64,000 bases of DNA from CALCHA01 sp035548175 (GTDB lineage: Bacteria; Planctomycetota; Phycisphaerae; WQYP01), in assembly GCA_035548175.1 (NCBI GenBank), contig DASZTO010000014.1, positions 13,912 through 77,911 of the forward strand, in the 5' to 3' direction. Of this stretch, positions 27,330 to 36,177 are shown in pieces. Numbering within the stretch: position 1 is the first letter of the stretch; every line of letters starts with the position of its first letter. The notes under the pieces are model-generated. The model had not been told where the DNA came from. It did no database searches and was given only the letters and a program-made list of their open reading frames with translations. The position numbers and the translations under genes were made by a program.

Positions 27330-28537
27330 CGTGCGAGGTACCGGACGGCGAGCTCGGCCATCATGCGGATGCCGACGGGGACGGCGGCGTCGGTGAAGTC
27401 GTAGCGGGGGTTGTGGAGCATGGGGTAGGAGTCGCGGTCCATGGGCTGAACGCCGAGCACGAAGAAGCAGCCGGGGACGTGCTGGAGATAGAAGGCGAAA
27501 TCTTCGCCCCACATGGCGGGCTTGGGGGCCCAGGCGAAGCCGCGGTCGCCGAGGGCGGCGATGGCGGTTTCGCGGAAGAAGTCGGCGAGTTCTGGGGTGT
27601 TGGCGGTGACGGGGGTGGTGCCGTAGTAATCGAAGGCGACCTGGCAGCGATGGGCGGCGGCGACGCCTTTGCAGATGCGTTCGATGGCGTCGAGGAGGGC
27701 GCGGTGGCGGGCGTCGGACAGGGCGCGGATGGTGCCGTTGAGTTCGACCTTGTCGGGGATGACGTTGAAGGTGGAACCGCCGGCGATCTGGGAGATGGTG
27801 ACGACGGCGGCGTCGTTGGGATCGACTTCGCGGGAGACGATGGATTGGAGAGCGGTGATGCAGGCGGCGGCGCAGAGGATGGGATCGATGCAGTCCTGCG
27901 GGGCGGCGGCGTGGCCGCCCTTGCCGGTGAGGGTGATGCGGAAGCCGTCGACGCTGGCGAGGAGGGGTCCGGGGCGGGTGGCGACCATGCCGACCTTGAG
28001 TCCGGGCCAGCCGTGGAGGCCGAAGATGGCGTCGACTTTGGGGTTGTCGAGAGCGCCTTCGTCGCACATGCGTTTAGCGCCCAGGCCGCCTTCTTCGGCG
28101 GGCTGGAAGAGGAGCTTGACAGTGCCATGGAAGGATTCGGCGTGCTGTTTGAGGAGGGCGGCGGCGCCGAGGAGAACGGCCATGTGACCGTCGTGGCCGC
28201 AGGCGTGCATGGCGCCGGGGATGGTGGAGGCGTAGGGGGCGTTGGTTTCTTCGGAGACGGGGAGGGCGTCGATGTCTGCGCGGAGGGCGACGCAGCGGGC
28301 GGTGGGGGAGTGGGAGGGGGCGCCGGAGATGGCGGCGACGATGCCGGTGCCGCCGGCCCAGCCACGGGTGTGGGGGATATCGAGGCGGGCAAGTTCGGCG
28401 GCGATGAGGTCGGAGGTGAGGCGTTCCTGGTAGCCGAGTTCGGGGTGGCGGTGGAACTCGTGTCGGAGTTCAATGGCATGTGCGGCAACGACTTCGAGGC
28501 CTGAGAAGAGGTGTTTTTCAGTGGCCAGTGCGCTCAT
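27326..28537 (-). CDS. M20 family amidohydrolase
   Basis: 403 aa. Zinc-dependent amidohydrolase of the hippurate/IAA-amino-acid hydrolase type. RHEFHRHPELGYQE at the N-terminus, metal site MHACGHDGHM, FQPAEEGGLGAK, dimerisation domain with LTGKGGHAAAPQDCIDP, and a late MWGEDFAFYL. It would cleave N-acyl amino acids or similar amides in the cytoplasm. The start at 28537 (MSALATEKHLF) has GGAGG 5 bases upstream. The reading extended to 28840 is low-complexity and rejected. Confidence 0.92.
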   Translation of the reverse strand: MSALATEKHLFSGLEVVAAHAIELRHEFHRHPELGYQERLTSDLIAAELARLDIPHTRGWAGGTGIVAAISGAPSHSPTARCVALRADIDALPVSEETNAPYASTIPGAMHACGHDGHMAVLLGAAALLKQHAESFHGTVKLLFQPAEEGGLGAKRMCDEGALDNPKVDAIFGLHGWPGLKVGMVATRPGPLLASVDGFRITLTGKGGHAAAPQDCIDPILCAAACITALQSIVSREVDPNDAAVVTISQIAGGSTFNVIPDKVELNGTIRALSDARHRALLDAIERICKGVAAAHRCQVAFDYYGTTPVTANTPELADFFRETAIAALGDRGFAWAPKPAMWGEDFAFYLQHVPGCFFVLGVQPMDRDSYPMLHNPRYDFTDAAVPVGIRMMAELAVRYLAR

Positions 28538-28654
28538 GGGACCTCCAGGGGCACGGTACTCGGGGGCGGAGGGAAAAGCAACGCGGTGGTGGTGGGCGGG
28601 GTGGATTGGCCGGCGATGGGTGGCCTTGGGAGCGAAGGGTGGTGTGGGACGTCC

Positions 28655-28737
28655 AAGGTGCGCATGGAAAATGCCTGAAGGTGCGCAAGGCAGGTGTGAA
28701 AAATGCCGGAGGAATCGCAAGGTGCGCAAGGTGCGCA
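28655..28737. repeat. Four direct copies of AAGGTGCGCA
   Basis: Exact decamers at 28655-28664, 28678-28687, 28719-28728 and 28728-28737. The last two are in tandem with period 9. Between them are two related GAAAATGCC stretches, so a larger unit may have been duplicated. Confidence 0.7.
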
Positions 28738-28868
28738 TCGTTTTTTGCGGTGCGCGGCGGGGGGGGTGGGGGGTGGTGACGGGCGCGCGGAAGGGGTGGG
28801 TGTCCATGGTTCTTCTCACAATGCAGCCGGTGATGGCCAAGGCCAGGCGCGGGTGCGCGTGGTCATAA

Positions 28869-28920
28869 GAGAGAACGGATGGGAGGCGGGGAAGGTTCCC
28901 GGAAAGTTTGGATTTTTTTC
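28869..28920 (+). repeat. Dispersed 52-base repeat, copy A
   Basis: It shares GAGAGAACGGAT, then GG(A/T)GG-type purine tract, GGTTCC and GGGAAAGTTTGG plus a T run with 63813-63864. In one frame both copies would read like ENG...VPGKFG.FS. Confidence 0.6.
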
Positions 28921-28954
28921 GGGGGGGGCGAGCTGGAGGCGGCGTTGCTCGGGG

Positions 28955-28984
28955 TTGATGGGTTGGCGTGAAATGGGCTATCGT
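28955..28984 (+). promoter_or_regulatory. Candidate promoter of the VOC gene
   Basis: TTGATG (28955-28960), 18-base spacer, TATCGT (28979-28984). It is followed within 25 bases by a purine-rich SD (GGAAGGG) and the ATG at 29015. Confidence 0.5.
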
Positions 28985-29014
28985 TTTTTAGTGCCAAATG
29001 AGGAAGGGAAGAAC

Positions 29015-29524
29015 ATGGGACTTCGGCGAATGGATAACGTTTTGATCGTCGTCGACGATCTGGAGGCGGTGAAGGCGTTCTTTATCCAACTGGGGATGGA
29101 GCTTGAGGGGGCGGCGACGGTGGAAGGGCCGGAGGTGGGGGGGCTGATCGGGCTGAAGGATGTGCGGTCGACGGTTGCGATGCTGCGGCCGCCCGGTGGT
29201 GGAGGCGGGGTCGAGCTGGATAAGTTCCATACACCGAGCGCGGTGAGGTTTGGGCCGGTGGAGGCGCCGGTGAATGCGCTGGGATTGCGGCGGGTGATGT
29301 TCGCGGTGGATGACATGGACGAAGTTGTGGCGCGGGTGGTGGCGCATGGGGCGGAGCTGATCGGGCAGATGCGGTATGGGGATTCGTATCAGCTGGCGTA
29401 TGTTCGGGGGCCGGAGGGGATTATTGTGGCGCTGGCGGAGGAGATTCGGGGAGGGCGTGAGCGCGCGGGGAAGGGAGCAAGCCGGGCGAAATCGTTGTCA
29501 CGATCCAAGCCACGAAAGAAGTGA
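29015..29524 (+). CDS. VOC/glyoxalase superfamily protein
   Basis: 169 aa. Paired beta-alpha-beta-beta-beta modules: MDNVLIVVDDLEAVKAFFIQLGMEL at the N-terminus and LRRVMFAVDDMDEVVARVVAHGAEL in the second half, ending YVRGPEGIIVALAEEI with the usual terminal Glu ligand. Such proteins are metal-dependent lyases, dioxygenases or resistance proteins; the substrate is unknown. A basic tail (SRAKSLSRSKPRKK) follows the fold. Start chosen by GGAAGGG 6 bases upstream. Monocistronic. Confidence 0.88.
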   Translation: MGLRRMDNVLIVVDDLEAVKAFFIQLGMELEGAATVEGPEVGGLIGLKDVRSTVAMLRPPGGGGGVELDKFHTPSAVRFGPVEAPVNALGLRRVMFAVDDMDEVVARVVAHGAELIGQMRYGDSYQLAYVRGPEGIIVALAEEIRGGRERAGKGASRAKSLSRSKPRKK

Positions 29525-29742
29525 AGGACTCGGTGGGGCGTAGTTCCTATTCCGGGTAGCGATCGCCCAAGGCGTTCCCCCCTTCCCCCCCACGCTCCCT
29601 CACGGTCGCGTCTCGGAGGTTTACCCGGATCGAGAGCTACACCTCGGCGGTGTGGGGGGAGAAAAAATGGTTGCGTTGTTTGGGGTGGGCGGGGAGACTT
29701 GAGGGGACTTCGGGTGGTCAGTTCTTTGGAGGAGGTTCTTTG

Positions 29743-31323
29743 ATGAGTCGGTCTGCGATGTGGAGAGGGGCGGTGGCGGCGGTGTTGGCGGCGGGGGCGG
29801 GTGTGGCGTGGGGGCAGGCGACGGGAGGTGCTGGGGGGTTTGATCGGGCGGGGTTTGTGGCGAAGTTGGCGAGCGGGCAGGCGGGGGCAGGGGATGTGGC
29901 GAAGCTGCCGAGCGCGGCGCTGGGGCCGCTGTATGACGCGTGGATGGATGAGGGGACGCCGGAGAAGGCGCGAGCGGCGTTGGGGGAGGGGCTGGTGAAG
30001 CTGCACGCGCGGGTGCGGGAGGAGAAGTCGAAGGCGTTGATGGCGGCGATGCGTGCGTGGTATGTGCGGTCGGGACCGGCGGTGTATCGGGCGGGGAAGC
30101 ATGATGGGTCGCAGGGGGATGAGCTGGCGGGGCAGGCGTTGGACAAGATTGTGGATACGCCGGCGGATGCGTATGCATTGGCGAAGGCGGCGGTGGATGC
30201 GGGGAGCAAGGACGCGCTGGTGTGGTATTACTATCAGTCGCGGATGCCGGACGACGGGCCGCGGGATAAGGCAGTAGGGGCGGCGGTGACGTGCGAGCAT
30301 TTGTGGGAGGAGGCGGCGTATCCGGCGGAAAGGCGGATGTATGCGTTGCTGCGGTGCGCGGCGGCGTTGAGCTGGGCGGGGAATGCGGATGCGGTGAAGG
30401 AGGCGAAGGTGCCGGCGGGAGAGGCGCAGCGGTTGTTTGTGGAGGCGATGGGGTTGTTGCCGAAGATTGCGGCGGAGAAGCCCGGGCTGCCAAGTCCGGA
30501 CGAGCTTTTGTCGCTGGCGGAGCTGGTGAGCAATCGGCTGGACAAGAACGATGCGACGACGACGTTCAACCGGGTGTTTCCGGCGTTCAACAAGGCGTTT
30601 CCGAACAACGCGCAGGTGCTGGCGTATGCGGCGACTTTTTACACGCGGTGGGCGTGGGAAGCGCGTGGCAACGGCGTGGCGAACACGGTGACGGATGCGG
30701 GGTGGCAGCAGTTTGGTCGTCGGCTGGATCAGGCGGAGCAGTATGTGAAGCAATCGGTGGCGGCGGATCCGGCGGCGGCGGAGGGGCCGACGGCGATGCT
30801 GACGATCGCGGTGGGGAAGAGTTTCCCGAGGCCGGTGATGGAGAAGTGGTACACGCGGGCGATGAATGCGAACCCGGACAATTTCACGGCATGCATGGCG
30901 AAGCTGAATTATCTGTTGCCGCAGTGGTATGGGTCGGCGGAGGATTGCCTGGCGTTCGGGCGGGAATGCGCGGAGCATGGGACGGGTTTGAACCGGATAC
31001 CGCTGATTTTGGTGGAGGCGCATCGGGAGTTGCGTGCGCTGTCGGAGGATCAGGCGGCGTATATGAAGGATGTGCGGGTGTGGGCGGATATACAATCGGC
31101 GTATGAGAAGGTGCTGGACGAGGAGACGGGGAAGGTTCCGGAGCGGCAGGTGCGGGTGGACCGGGCGATGTATCTGAAGTATGCGGCGGAGTGCGAGCAG
31201 TGGGGGGATTTCCTGGACTTATCGAACAAGTTCGGGGATGAGGTGGATATGGAGACGGTGGGGGGGAAGACGTTGCTGGAGTTTTATAAGAGGAAGGCGG
31301 CGCAGGCGGCGGACAAGGGGTGA
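29743..31323 (+). CDS. Exported DUF4034-like helical repeat protein
   Basis: 526 aa, signal peptide ending AWGQA. The mature protein is helical, with TPR-like packing and the segment KWYTRAMNANPDNFTACMAK then LNYLLPQWYGSAEDCLAFG, which resembles DUF4034 proteins of planctomycetes and verrucomicrobia. No catalytic motif visible. The ATG at 29743 follows GGAGGAGG by 8 bases, better than any upstream ATG. Every third codon position favours G. The assignment to DUF4034 rests on my reading of one motif. Confidence 0.72.
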   Translation: MSRSAMWRGAVAAVLAAGAGVAWGQATGGAGGFDRAGFVAKLASGQAGAGDVAKLPSAALGPLYDAWMDEGTPEKARAALGEGLVKLHARVREEKSKALMAAMRAWYVRSGPAVYRAGKHDGSQGDELAGQALDKIVDTPADAYALAKAAVDAGSKDALVWYYYQSRMPDDGPRDKAVGAAVTCEHLWEEAAYPAERRMYALLRCAAALSWAGNADAVKEAKVPAGEAQRLFVEAMGLLPKIAAEKPGLPSPDELLSLAELVSNRLDKNDATTTFNRVFPAFNKAFPNNAQVLAYAATFYTRWAWEARGNGVANTVTDAGWQQFGRRLDQAEQYVKQSVAADPAAAEGPTAMLTIAVGKSFPRPVMEKWYTRAMNANPDNFTACMAKLNYLLPQWYGSAEDCLAFGRECAEHGTGLNRIPLILVEAHRELRALSEDQAAYMKDVRVWADIQSAYEKVLDEETGKVPERQVRVDRAMYLKYAAECEQWGDFLDLSNKFGDEVDMETVGGKTLLEFYKRKAAQAADKG

Positions 31324-31411
31324 GGGATTGGGTGAACGGGTGAAATTGGGGCGGGGGCGAAGCAGTGGTGCGGGGCGGGAGACATTTCAGGGGATCGGCT
31401 GCGGCCGATAT

Positions 31412-31429
31412 GCGGGCGGGGACGCCCGC
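31412..31429. terminator. GC-rich hairpin between convergent genes
   Basis: Perfect 7-base stem GCGGGCG / CGCCCGC with loop GGGA, placed between the stops of the DUF4034-like gene (plus) and the PL9 gene (minus). No T run, so termination is plausible but unproven. Confidence 0.45.
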
Positions 31430-31430
31430 G

Positions 31431-32810
31431 TTACGTGGAGCGTTTGCGGCGGAGGAGGAGGGCGGCGGGAAGGAGGAGGGTGGCGAGGGTGGCGGGTTCG
31501 GGGACGGGGGTGGATTCGAAGGCGCCCAGGTCGGGGGCGGGGCCGGCGTAGGGGAGGCCGAGGTCCATGCCGGCGTCGATGAGGTCGGAGGTGGGGGTGA
31601 GGTGGAGGAAGGCGATGTCGGGGAGGGAGCCGTCTGGGTTGCGGGCGGCGGTGAGTTGGGAGGCGTCGAGGCTTTGGAAGTCGGCGGCGGTGACGGTGAG
31701 GGGGAGGGTGAAGGAGTTGTCGGCGACCATTTCGCCGGATTCGTTGAGGTTGGAGACGAGGGTGCCTTTGTAGGCGAGGTTGTTGTGAAGGACTTCGCGG
31801 GTGCCGGGGACGGACGAGGTGGGGCCGGGCTGGGTGTCGGTGGCTTCGAGCATGTTGAAGTCAGCGGCCTTGTTGTTGTAGGCGGAGTTGTTGGACCAGA
31901 CGGCGGCCTGGCCGGGCTGGTGGTTGGCGTAGAAGCCGTTGGCGCCGTTGTCGGCGGAGACGCAGTCGGTGACGGTGTGGACGGGTGGCGGGGAGGGGAA
32001 GGCACCGCCGGTGTCGCCGAAGCCGCCGATTTTGAAACCGTTGGCGTTGCCGTCGAAGCGGCCGTTGTCATAGGCCCAGCAATGGTCGAAGGTGACGCCG
32101 CCGCCGGGGTTGGTGATGCAGTCGTAGCCGTCGTCGGAGTTTCCCCAGGAGCGGTCGCCGGAGAAGAGGTTGCCGGAACCCTGGGAGTGGCATCCGAAGC
32201 CGTCGGTGTTGCCGGCGGAGATGTTGGCGATGCCGACGAGGTTGTAGGAGTCGCAGTTTTTGACGGTGGTGTTGGAGGCGTGGCCGAGGAGGTAGACGCC
32301 GTTGCCCTGATCGTCGCGTGTGACGATGGTGTTGAGGGTGTTGCCGTTGCCGGCGATGCGCCAGTTGTCGGCTTGTTTCTGGGTGCCGGCCTGGACGCCG
32401 GTGACATCGAAGCCGGAGAAGGTGTTGTTGGAGCCGGTGACTTCGATGGCGCAGACGCGGAGGTTGGCGGGGGACATGGCGGAGAAATCGAGGACGGGTC
32501 GGGCGTCGCCGGGATAGGCGGCGTAGGTGATGTTGGATTTGGAGAAGTTGAGGCCGTAGTTGTAGGTGGCGTCGGTGGCGGCGGGGGTGGCGAAGTTGGT
32601 GTAAGTGCCGGCGCGGAGATAGACGGTGTCGCCGGAGTTGGCGGCGGATTGGGCTTTGGTGAGGGAGGCGAAGGGGTGGGCGAGAGAGCCGTCGGCGGAG
32701 TCGGAGCCGGTGGGGGAGACGTAGAAGGTGGCGGCGTGGGCGAGGGCGGGGAGGAGGATCGCAGCGTAGGCGGAAGGGAAGGCGAGACGCCTGAGGCGAA
32801 GGGACGTCAT
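31431..32810 (-). CDS. Secreted PL9-like pectate lyase with PEP-CTERM sorting tail
   Basis: 459 aa. A signal peptide ends near AHAAT, followed by a right-handed beta-helix. The acidic calcium site and catalytic Lys of PL9 lyases can be matched: D203 in NTDGFG, D226/D227/D230 in NSDDGYD, and K260 in GNANGFKIGG. The C-terminus VPEPATLATLLLPAALLLRRKR is a PEP-CTERM signal, so the enzyme should be processed at the cell envelope. It probably cuts polygalacturonate. AGAGG lies 11 bases before the ATG at 32810; an in-frame ATG at 32846 is less likely. Confidence 0.87.
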   Translation of the reverse strand: MTSLRLRRLAFPSAYAAILLPALAHAATFYVSPTGSDSADGSLAHPFASLTKAQSAANSGDTVYLRAGTYTNFATPAATDATYNYGLNFSKSNITYAAYPGDARPVLDFSAMSPANLRVCAIEVTGSNNTFSGFDVTGVQAGTQKQADNWRIAGNGNTLNTIVTRDDQGNGVYLLGHASNTTVKNCDSYNLVGIANISAGNTDGFGCHSQGSGNLFSGDRSWGNSDDGYDCITNPGGGVTFDHCWAYDNGRFDGNANGFKIGGFGDTGGAFPSPPPVHTVTDCVSADNGANGFYANHQPGQAAVWSNNSAYNNKAADFNMLEATDTQPGPTSSVPGTREVLHNNLAYKGTLVSNLNESGEMVADNSFTLPLTVTAADFQSLDASQLTAARNPDGSLPDIAFLHLTPTSDLIDAGMDLGLPYAGPAPDLGAFESTPVPEPATLATLLLPAALLLRRKRST

Positions 32811-32853
32811 TCGGTGAAACCTCTTGATGCGGGATGGATTCATGGGGCGGTCA

Positions 32854-33489
32854 TCATCGCGCGCGGCGGGGGGAGAGGAAGAGCGGGAGGCCGAGGAGTG
32901 CGAGGGCGATGGTGGCGGGTTCGGGCGTGGGAACGGTGAATTGGGTGACGGTGGTGGGATCGAGGCCGTTGGCGGCGTAGTCGACGGTTTGGAAGCCGGT
33001 CGTGTTAATGTCCTGAAGGGTAAAGGTGGTGGAGGCGGTGACGTTACCGAGGAGGAGGGTGGCAATGGGAACATTTCCGGAGGCATCGGCATCGACGCCG
33101 TTGGGGAAGTTGACGTTTTGATCTGCATAGATGCTGGCCGTGGTGGCGGGATAGGTGGACGTGGTGCCGTTCTGGGTTTCGTCGAAGGCGGAGTTGCGGG
33201 TGAAGGAGGTGATAGTCCCGGGGCCGTCGGTGATTGAAGCGGTAATCCCGAAGCTGTAGAGGCCGCCGTCACTGTTTATCTGGGAGGAGCCAGTGCCGGT
33301 GATTGCTTCGTTGAGATAAATGGGGAGTGAAACGGTATGCGCGGTGGCGTCGATGGTGGGGGTGCCGGCTGTGAAGGTGTAGGAATAGGTGGCGGCATGA
33401 GCGGTGGCGTTTGTGAAGCCGGCGGCGGCCAGGAAGGCCCCGGCAAGTATGGAGCGGCTGGAGAGTGGCGGGCGTTTAAAAGAAAGCAT
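32854..33489 (-). CDS. PEP-CTERM domain protein of unknown function
   Basis: 211 aa. Signal peptide (LAGAFLAAAGFTNATAHA), a beta-rich mature domain starting TYSYTFTAGTPTID, and the sorting tail TPEPATIALALLGLPLFLSPRR. No enzymatic motif. AGAGGA sits 5 bases before the ATG at 33489. It is between PL9 and PL4 on the same strand, 43 bases before the PL9 start, so possibly an adhesion or scaffold partner for the lyases. Confidence 0.82.
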   Translation of the reverse strand: MLSFKRPPLSSRSILAGAFLAAAGFTNATAHAATYSYTFTAGTPTIDATAHTVSLPIYLNEAITGTGSSQINSDGGLYSFGITASITDGPGTITSFTRNSAFDETQNGTTSTYPATTASIYADQNVNFPNGVDADASGNVPIATLLLGNVTASTTFTLQDINTTGFQTVDYAANGLDPTTVTQFTVPTPEPATIALALLGLPLFLSPRRAR

Positions 33490-33508
33490 GTGCATCCTCT
33501 CAGGTTGA

Positions 33509-36010
33509 TCAATAGGTGTAGGTGAGGCCGACGTCTTGCCGGTCGCGCAGGGAATCGATGGCGTCGATGACGCCGCTGTTGTCGTAGTCGAAGTACCAGA
33601 GGTAATTGGCGCTACCGGCGGCGGCGTTGAGCGCCTTGCGGAAGGCGAGGGTATCGAGACTGTCGACGGTACCGTTGCCGTCGGCATCGCCGAAGAGGCG
33701 GTGGAAGTTGAGGGTGGAGTTGGAGGCGAGGGATTGGTTGTAGGCGTCGTGGACGGCGGAGGAGTTGACGGTGAGGTCGTAGACGCCATTGGCGATGGAG
33801 TTCCCTACGACGCCGTTGCCGCTGAAGGTGACGATGTAGGTGAGGCCGCCGTCGGAGGAGGACCAGGAGAGGGTGGGAAGAGTGCCGATGGGGCCGGCGC
33901 CGTTGACGGAGGGGTGGAGGGCGAGGGTTACCGCGCCGGCGGAAAGGGTGACGGCGCTGGAGAAGTGCAGGGTGATGCTGGTGATCATGGAGCGTTGGGC
34001 GCTGCCGTCGTTGATGGTGATGGAGGCGAGGGTGGGGGCGGCGGGGACGACGGTGGCGGTGGTGGAACCGCTTATCGAGCCGGTGGTGGCGGTGATGGTG
34101 CCGGAGGTGGGGGCGGAGGGGGTGGCGAGGAGGCCGGTGCCGTCGATGGCGCCGAGGGTGGAGGACCAGGTGAAGTTGGCGGGGATGGGGTTGCCGTTCT
34201 GGTCTTTGGCGGTGGCGGTGAATTGCTGCTGGGAGTTGAGGGGGAGGTTGGGATTGTTGGGGGTGACGGTGACGGATTTGACGACGGGGGCGTTGGTGAG
34301 GGAGGCGGTGGTGACGAGGTCGAGGGCATCGAAGACGATCCAGGGTCCGAGCCAGGCGTCGGTGTCGGAGGAGCCGGAGACGACGGAGATATCGAGGGTG
34401 TTCGTTCCGGTTTTGAGTTTGCTGGTGGCGATGGCGTAGGTTTCCATGACGTAATCGCCCTGCCAGTTGCCGGTGGTGATGCCGCGGGAAGTAGGTTCGG
34501 TGGGGGCGCCGGGATAGGTGGCGGTGCCTCCGTTGACGCTGACGCCGGGGCGTCCGCCGGCGCCGGAGCGGGTCATGCCGATGCGAAGGGTGAGGGGGGT
34601 GGCGGCCTGGGCGGCGGTGAGGGTGAAGGTGATGCGGATGTCGGTGTCGTTGGGATCGGTGGCGGAGTTGAATTCTTTCCATTCGGCCATGGGGAAGGAA
34701 CTGGCGCTGGAACTGCCGATGGTATATGTGGCGAGGCCGGTGGTGTCGGCCCAGGGGGACATGCGGGAATCAGAGGGGTGCATGTTCTGGATTTTGTCGG
34801 CGTTGAGGAATTCGTTGGGGGTGCCGTCGAAGCTGCCGATGGACCAGATTTCGGGCGGGGTGTAGAGAGTGCTGACGATGTTGGCTTTGGAAGTGGCGCC
34901 GGCGGAGATGGTGACGGTGGTAGTGCCGACTGCGAGTTGGTTCTGATAGAGGGTTTCGGTGTAGGTGCCGGGGAGAATGCCGGTGATGGTGTAATTGCCG
35001 GAGGCGTCGGGGGTGGTCCAGTATTGTGCGGCGGCGTTGGAAAGAGCGACGGTGGGGGTCATGCCGCTGGCGGCGCCGGATTCGATGCCGGTGAGGGTAC
35101 CGCGGCCGGAGGGGGGGATGTAGCCTTGGAGGCCGATCTGGCTGATGAAGGAGTAATCGGGGGTGGTGGGCGTGGAGCCGTCGGTGAACTGGAGAGCGAA
35201 GGGGCCTTTGAGGCCGGGGCGATAGGCTTCGGTTTGGGAGTGACCGGAGAAGGTGTAGTTGTAGAGTTCCTCGGCAGCGCCGGTTCCCTGGAAGTCGATG
35301 TCTTTGTAGAAGGGTCCGCCGGAGGAGGTTTCGCGGTTGCCGATGAACATGAACGCGCCGAAGGAGTTGCCGCCGGAGGCGCCGGTGGCGCCGTAATAGG
35401 GGGAGGTGATGGCTTCGTTTTCGCCGTAATACTTGGAGGAGGTGGTGCCGGTGGCGCTGTTTCCGAAGACATCGGAGCTTTCGATGGCGCCGGTGGAGGA
35501 GGTGTTGTCGGAGGCAGCGGGGTGGTTGGTGAAGATATTCCAGTTGAGATACATGATGAAGCGCATTTCGCCGGGGGAGGGGGCGGCGGCGTTTCCGTCG
35601 TAGAAGGCCATGTAGACGTCGTTGTCGCCCTTTTTGGCCATGTAGTAGACGGTGACGCCGGTGCCGGAGGCGCCGCTGTCATTGCAGGTGATGCAGATCC
35701 ACTGGTTGTTGGGGTCGGTGGTGGCGGTGACGGCGGTGGCGGAGGAGAGTCCGGACTCGTAATGGGAATGGCGGGAGGTGGAGGAATAGGGGGCTTCGAG
35801 CTCGGTGCCGTTGAATTTGGTGGAGGTGAGGTCGCCGATGGAACCGCCGGCGGAGGTATCGCGTGCGACGGAAAAGACAAGGTTGGCGCCGGTGTCGATG
35901 GTGAAGGCGTGGCTGGTGGTGGTGAGGCCGAAGGAGAAGAGAATGCGGGATTCCAGGGCGGCGAAGAGAGCGGAGCGCGGGCGGTGGGGTGTGGAACGTT
36001 TTCGCGCCAT
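33509..36010 (-). CDS. Secreted PL4 rhamnogalacturonan lyase with dockerin-like tail
   Basis: 833 aa. N-terminus MARKRSTPHRPRSALFAALE then SRILFS resembles the LEPR-XLL leader of planctomycete giant exported proteins. The catalytic PL4 region runs from about 35 to 300 (VTVYYMAKKGDNDVYMAFYD, EMRFIMYLNWNIF, YRPGLKGPFALQF). It is followed by the FnIII-like module (SGNYTITGILPGTYTETLYQ), a carbohydrate-binding beta-sandwich (EIWSIGSFDGTPNEFLN), Ig-like modules and two EF-hand loops (DADGNGTVDSLD, DYDNSGVIDAID) as in dockerins. It should cleave the rhamnogalacturonan I backbone outside the cell. Confidence 0.88.
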   Translation of the reverse strand: MARKRSTPHRPRSALFAALESRILFSFGLTTTSHAFTIDTGANLVFSVARDTSAGGSIGDLTSTKFNGTELEAPYSSTSRHSHYESGLSSATAVTATTDPNNQWICITCNDSGASGTGVTVYYMAKKGDNDVYMAFYDGNAAAPSPGEMRFIMYLNWNIFTNHPAASDNTSSTGAIESSDVFGNSATGTTSSKYYGENEAITSPYYGATGASGGNSFGAFMFIGNRETSSGGPFYKDIDFQGTGAAEELYNYTFSGHSQTEAYRPGLKGPFALQFTDGSTPTTPDYSFISQIGLQGYIPPSGRGTLTGIESGAASGMTPTVALSNAAAQYWTTPDASGNYTITGILPGTYTETLYQNQLAVGTTTVTISAGATSKANIVSTLYTPPEIWSIGSFDGTPNEFLNADKIQNMHPSDSRMSPWADTTGLATYTIGSSSASSFPMAEWKEFNSATDPNDTDIRITFTLTAAQAATPLTLRIGMTRSGAGGRPGVSVNGGTATYPGAPTEPTSRGITTGNWQGDYVMETYAIATSKLKTGTNTLDISVVSGSSDTDAWLGPWIVFDALDLVTTASLTNAPVVKSVTVTPNNPNLPLNSQQQFTATAKDQNGNPIPANFTWSSTLGAIDGTGLLATPSAPTSGTITATTGSISGSTTATVVPAAPTLASITINDGSAQRSMITSITLHFSSAVTLSAGAVTLALHPSVNGAGPIGTLPTLSWSSSDGGLTYIVTFSGNGVVGNSIANGVYDLTVNSSAVHDAYNQSLASNSTLNFHRLFGDADGNGTVDSLDTLAFRKALNAAAGSANYLWYFDYDNSGVIDAIDSLRDRQDVGLTYTY

Positions 36011-36110
36011 AAAGGCAAACTCCGCAGGAAGATAGAACCGGTAGGGGCCGGCGGCGGGGGGTGGCCGGATCGCTGGAGGAAGTACCGTCGTCCGATAGCG
36101 AGGGCCGAGT

Positions 36111-36139
36111 AAAATACCACCGTTTTTGGGGTAAGCCAA
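36111..36139 (-). promoter_or_regulatory. Candidate promoter of the PL4 gene
   Basis: Minus-strand TTGGCT (36134-36139), 17-base spacer, TATTTT (36111-36116), giving a leader of about 95 bases to the ATG at 36010. The -10 overlaps one arm of the inverted repeat TAAAATACC (36110-36118) / GGTATTTTA (36172-36180). Confidence 0.5.
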
Positions 36140-36177
36140 ACGAAAGTATGGGGAGCATAGGTAAAAATGGGGGTATT

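Larger units (their letters stand above)
28538..28954. other. Intergenic region, G-rich, with repeats and no gene
   Basis: No ORF with protein-like composition. It holds four copies of AAGGTGCGCA (28655-28737), one copy of a 52-base repeat (28869-28920) and, at the right edge, the promoter of the VOC gene. The plus strand is strongly G-rich with several G runs. Confidence 0.6.

Noticed and set aside
27330..28067. N-terminal extension of the TIGR03790 protein
   Set aside because: The Arg/Pro/His-rich stretch is antisense-like shadow over the M20 gene in another frame; the true start at 27329 has a signal peptide and a 4-base overlap.
33536..36112. 858 aa Gly/Val/Glu-rich open frame antisense to the PL4 lyase
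   Set aside because: Low-complexity frame created by third-position bias of the real gene; no start signal or domain.
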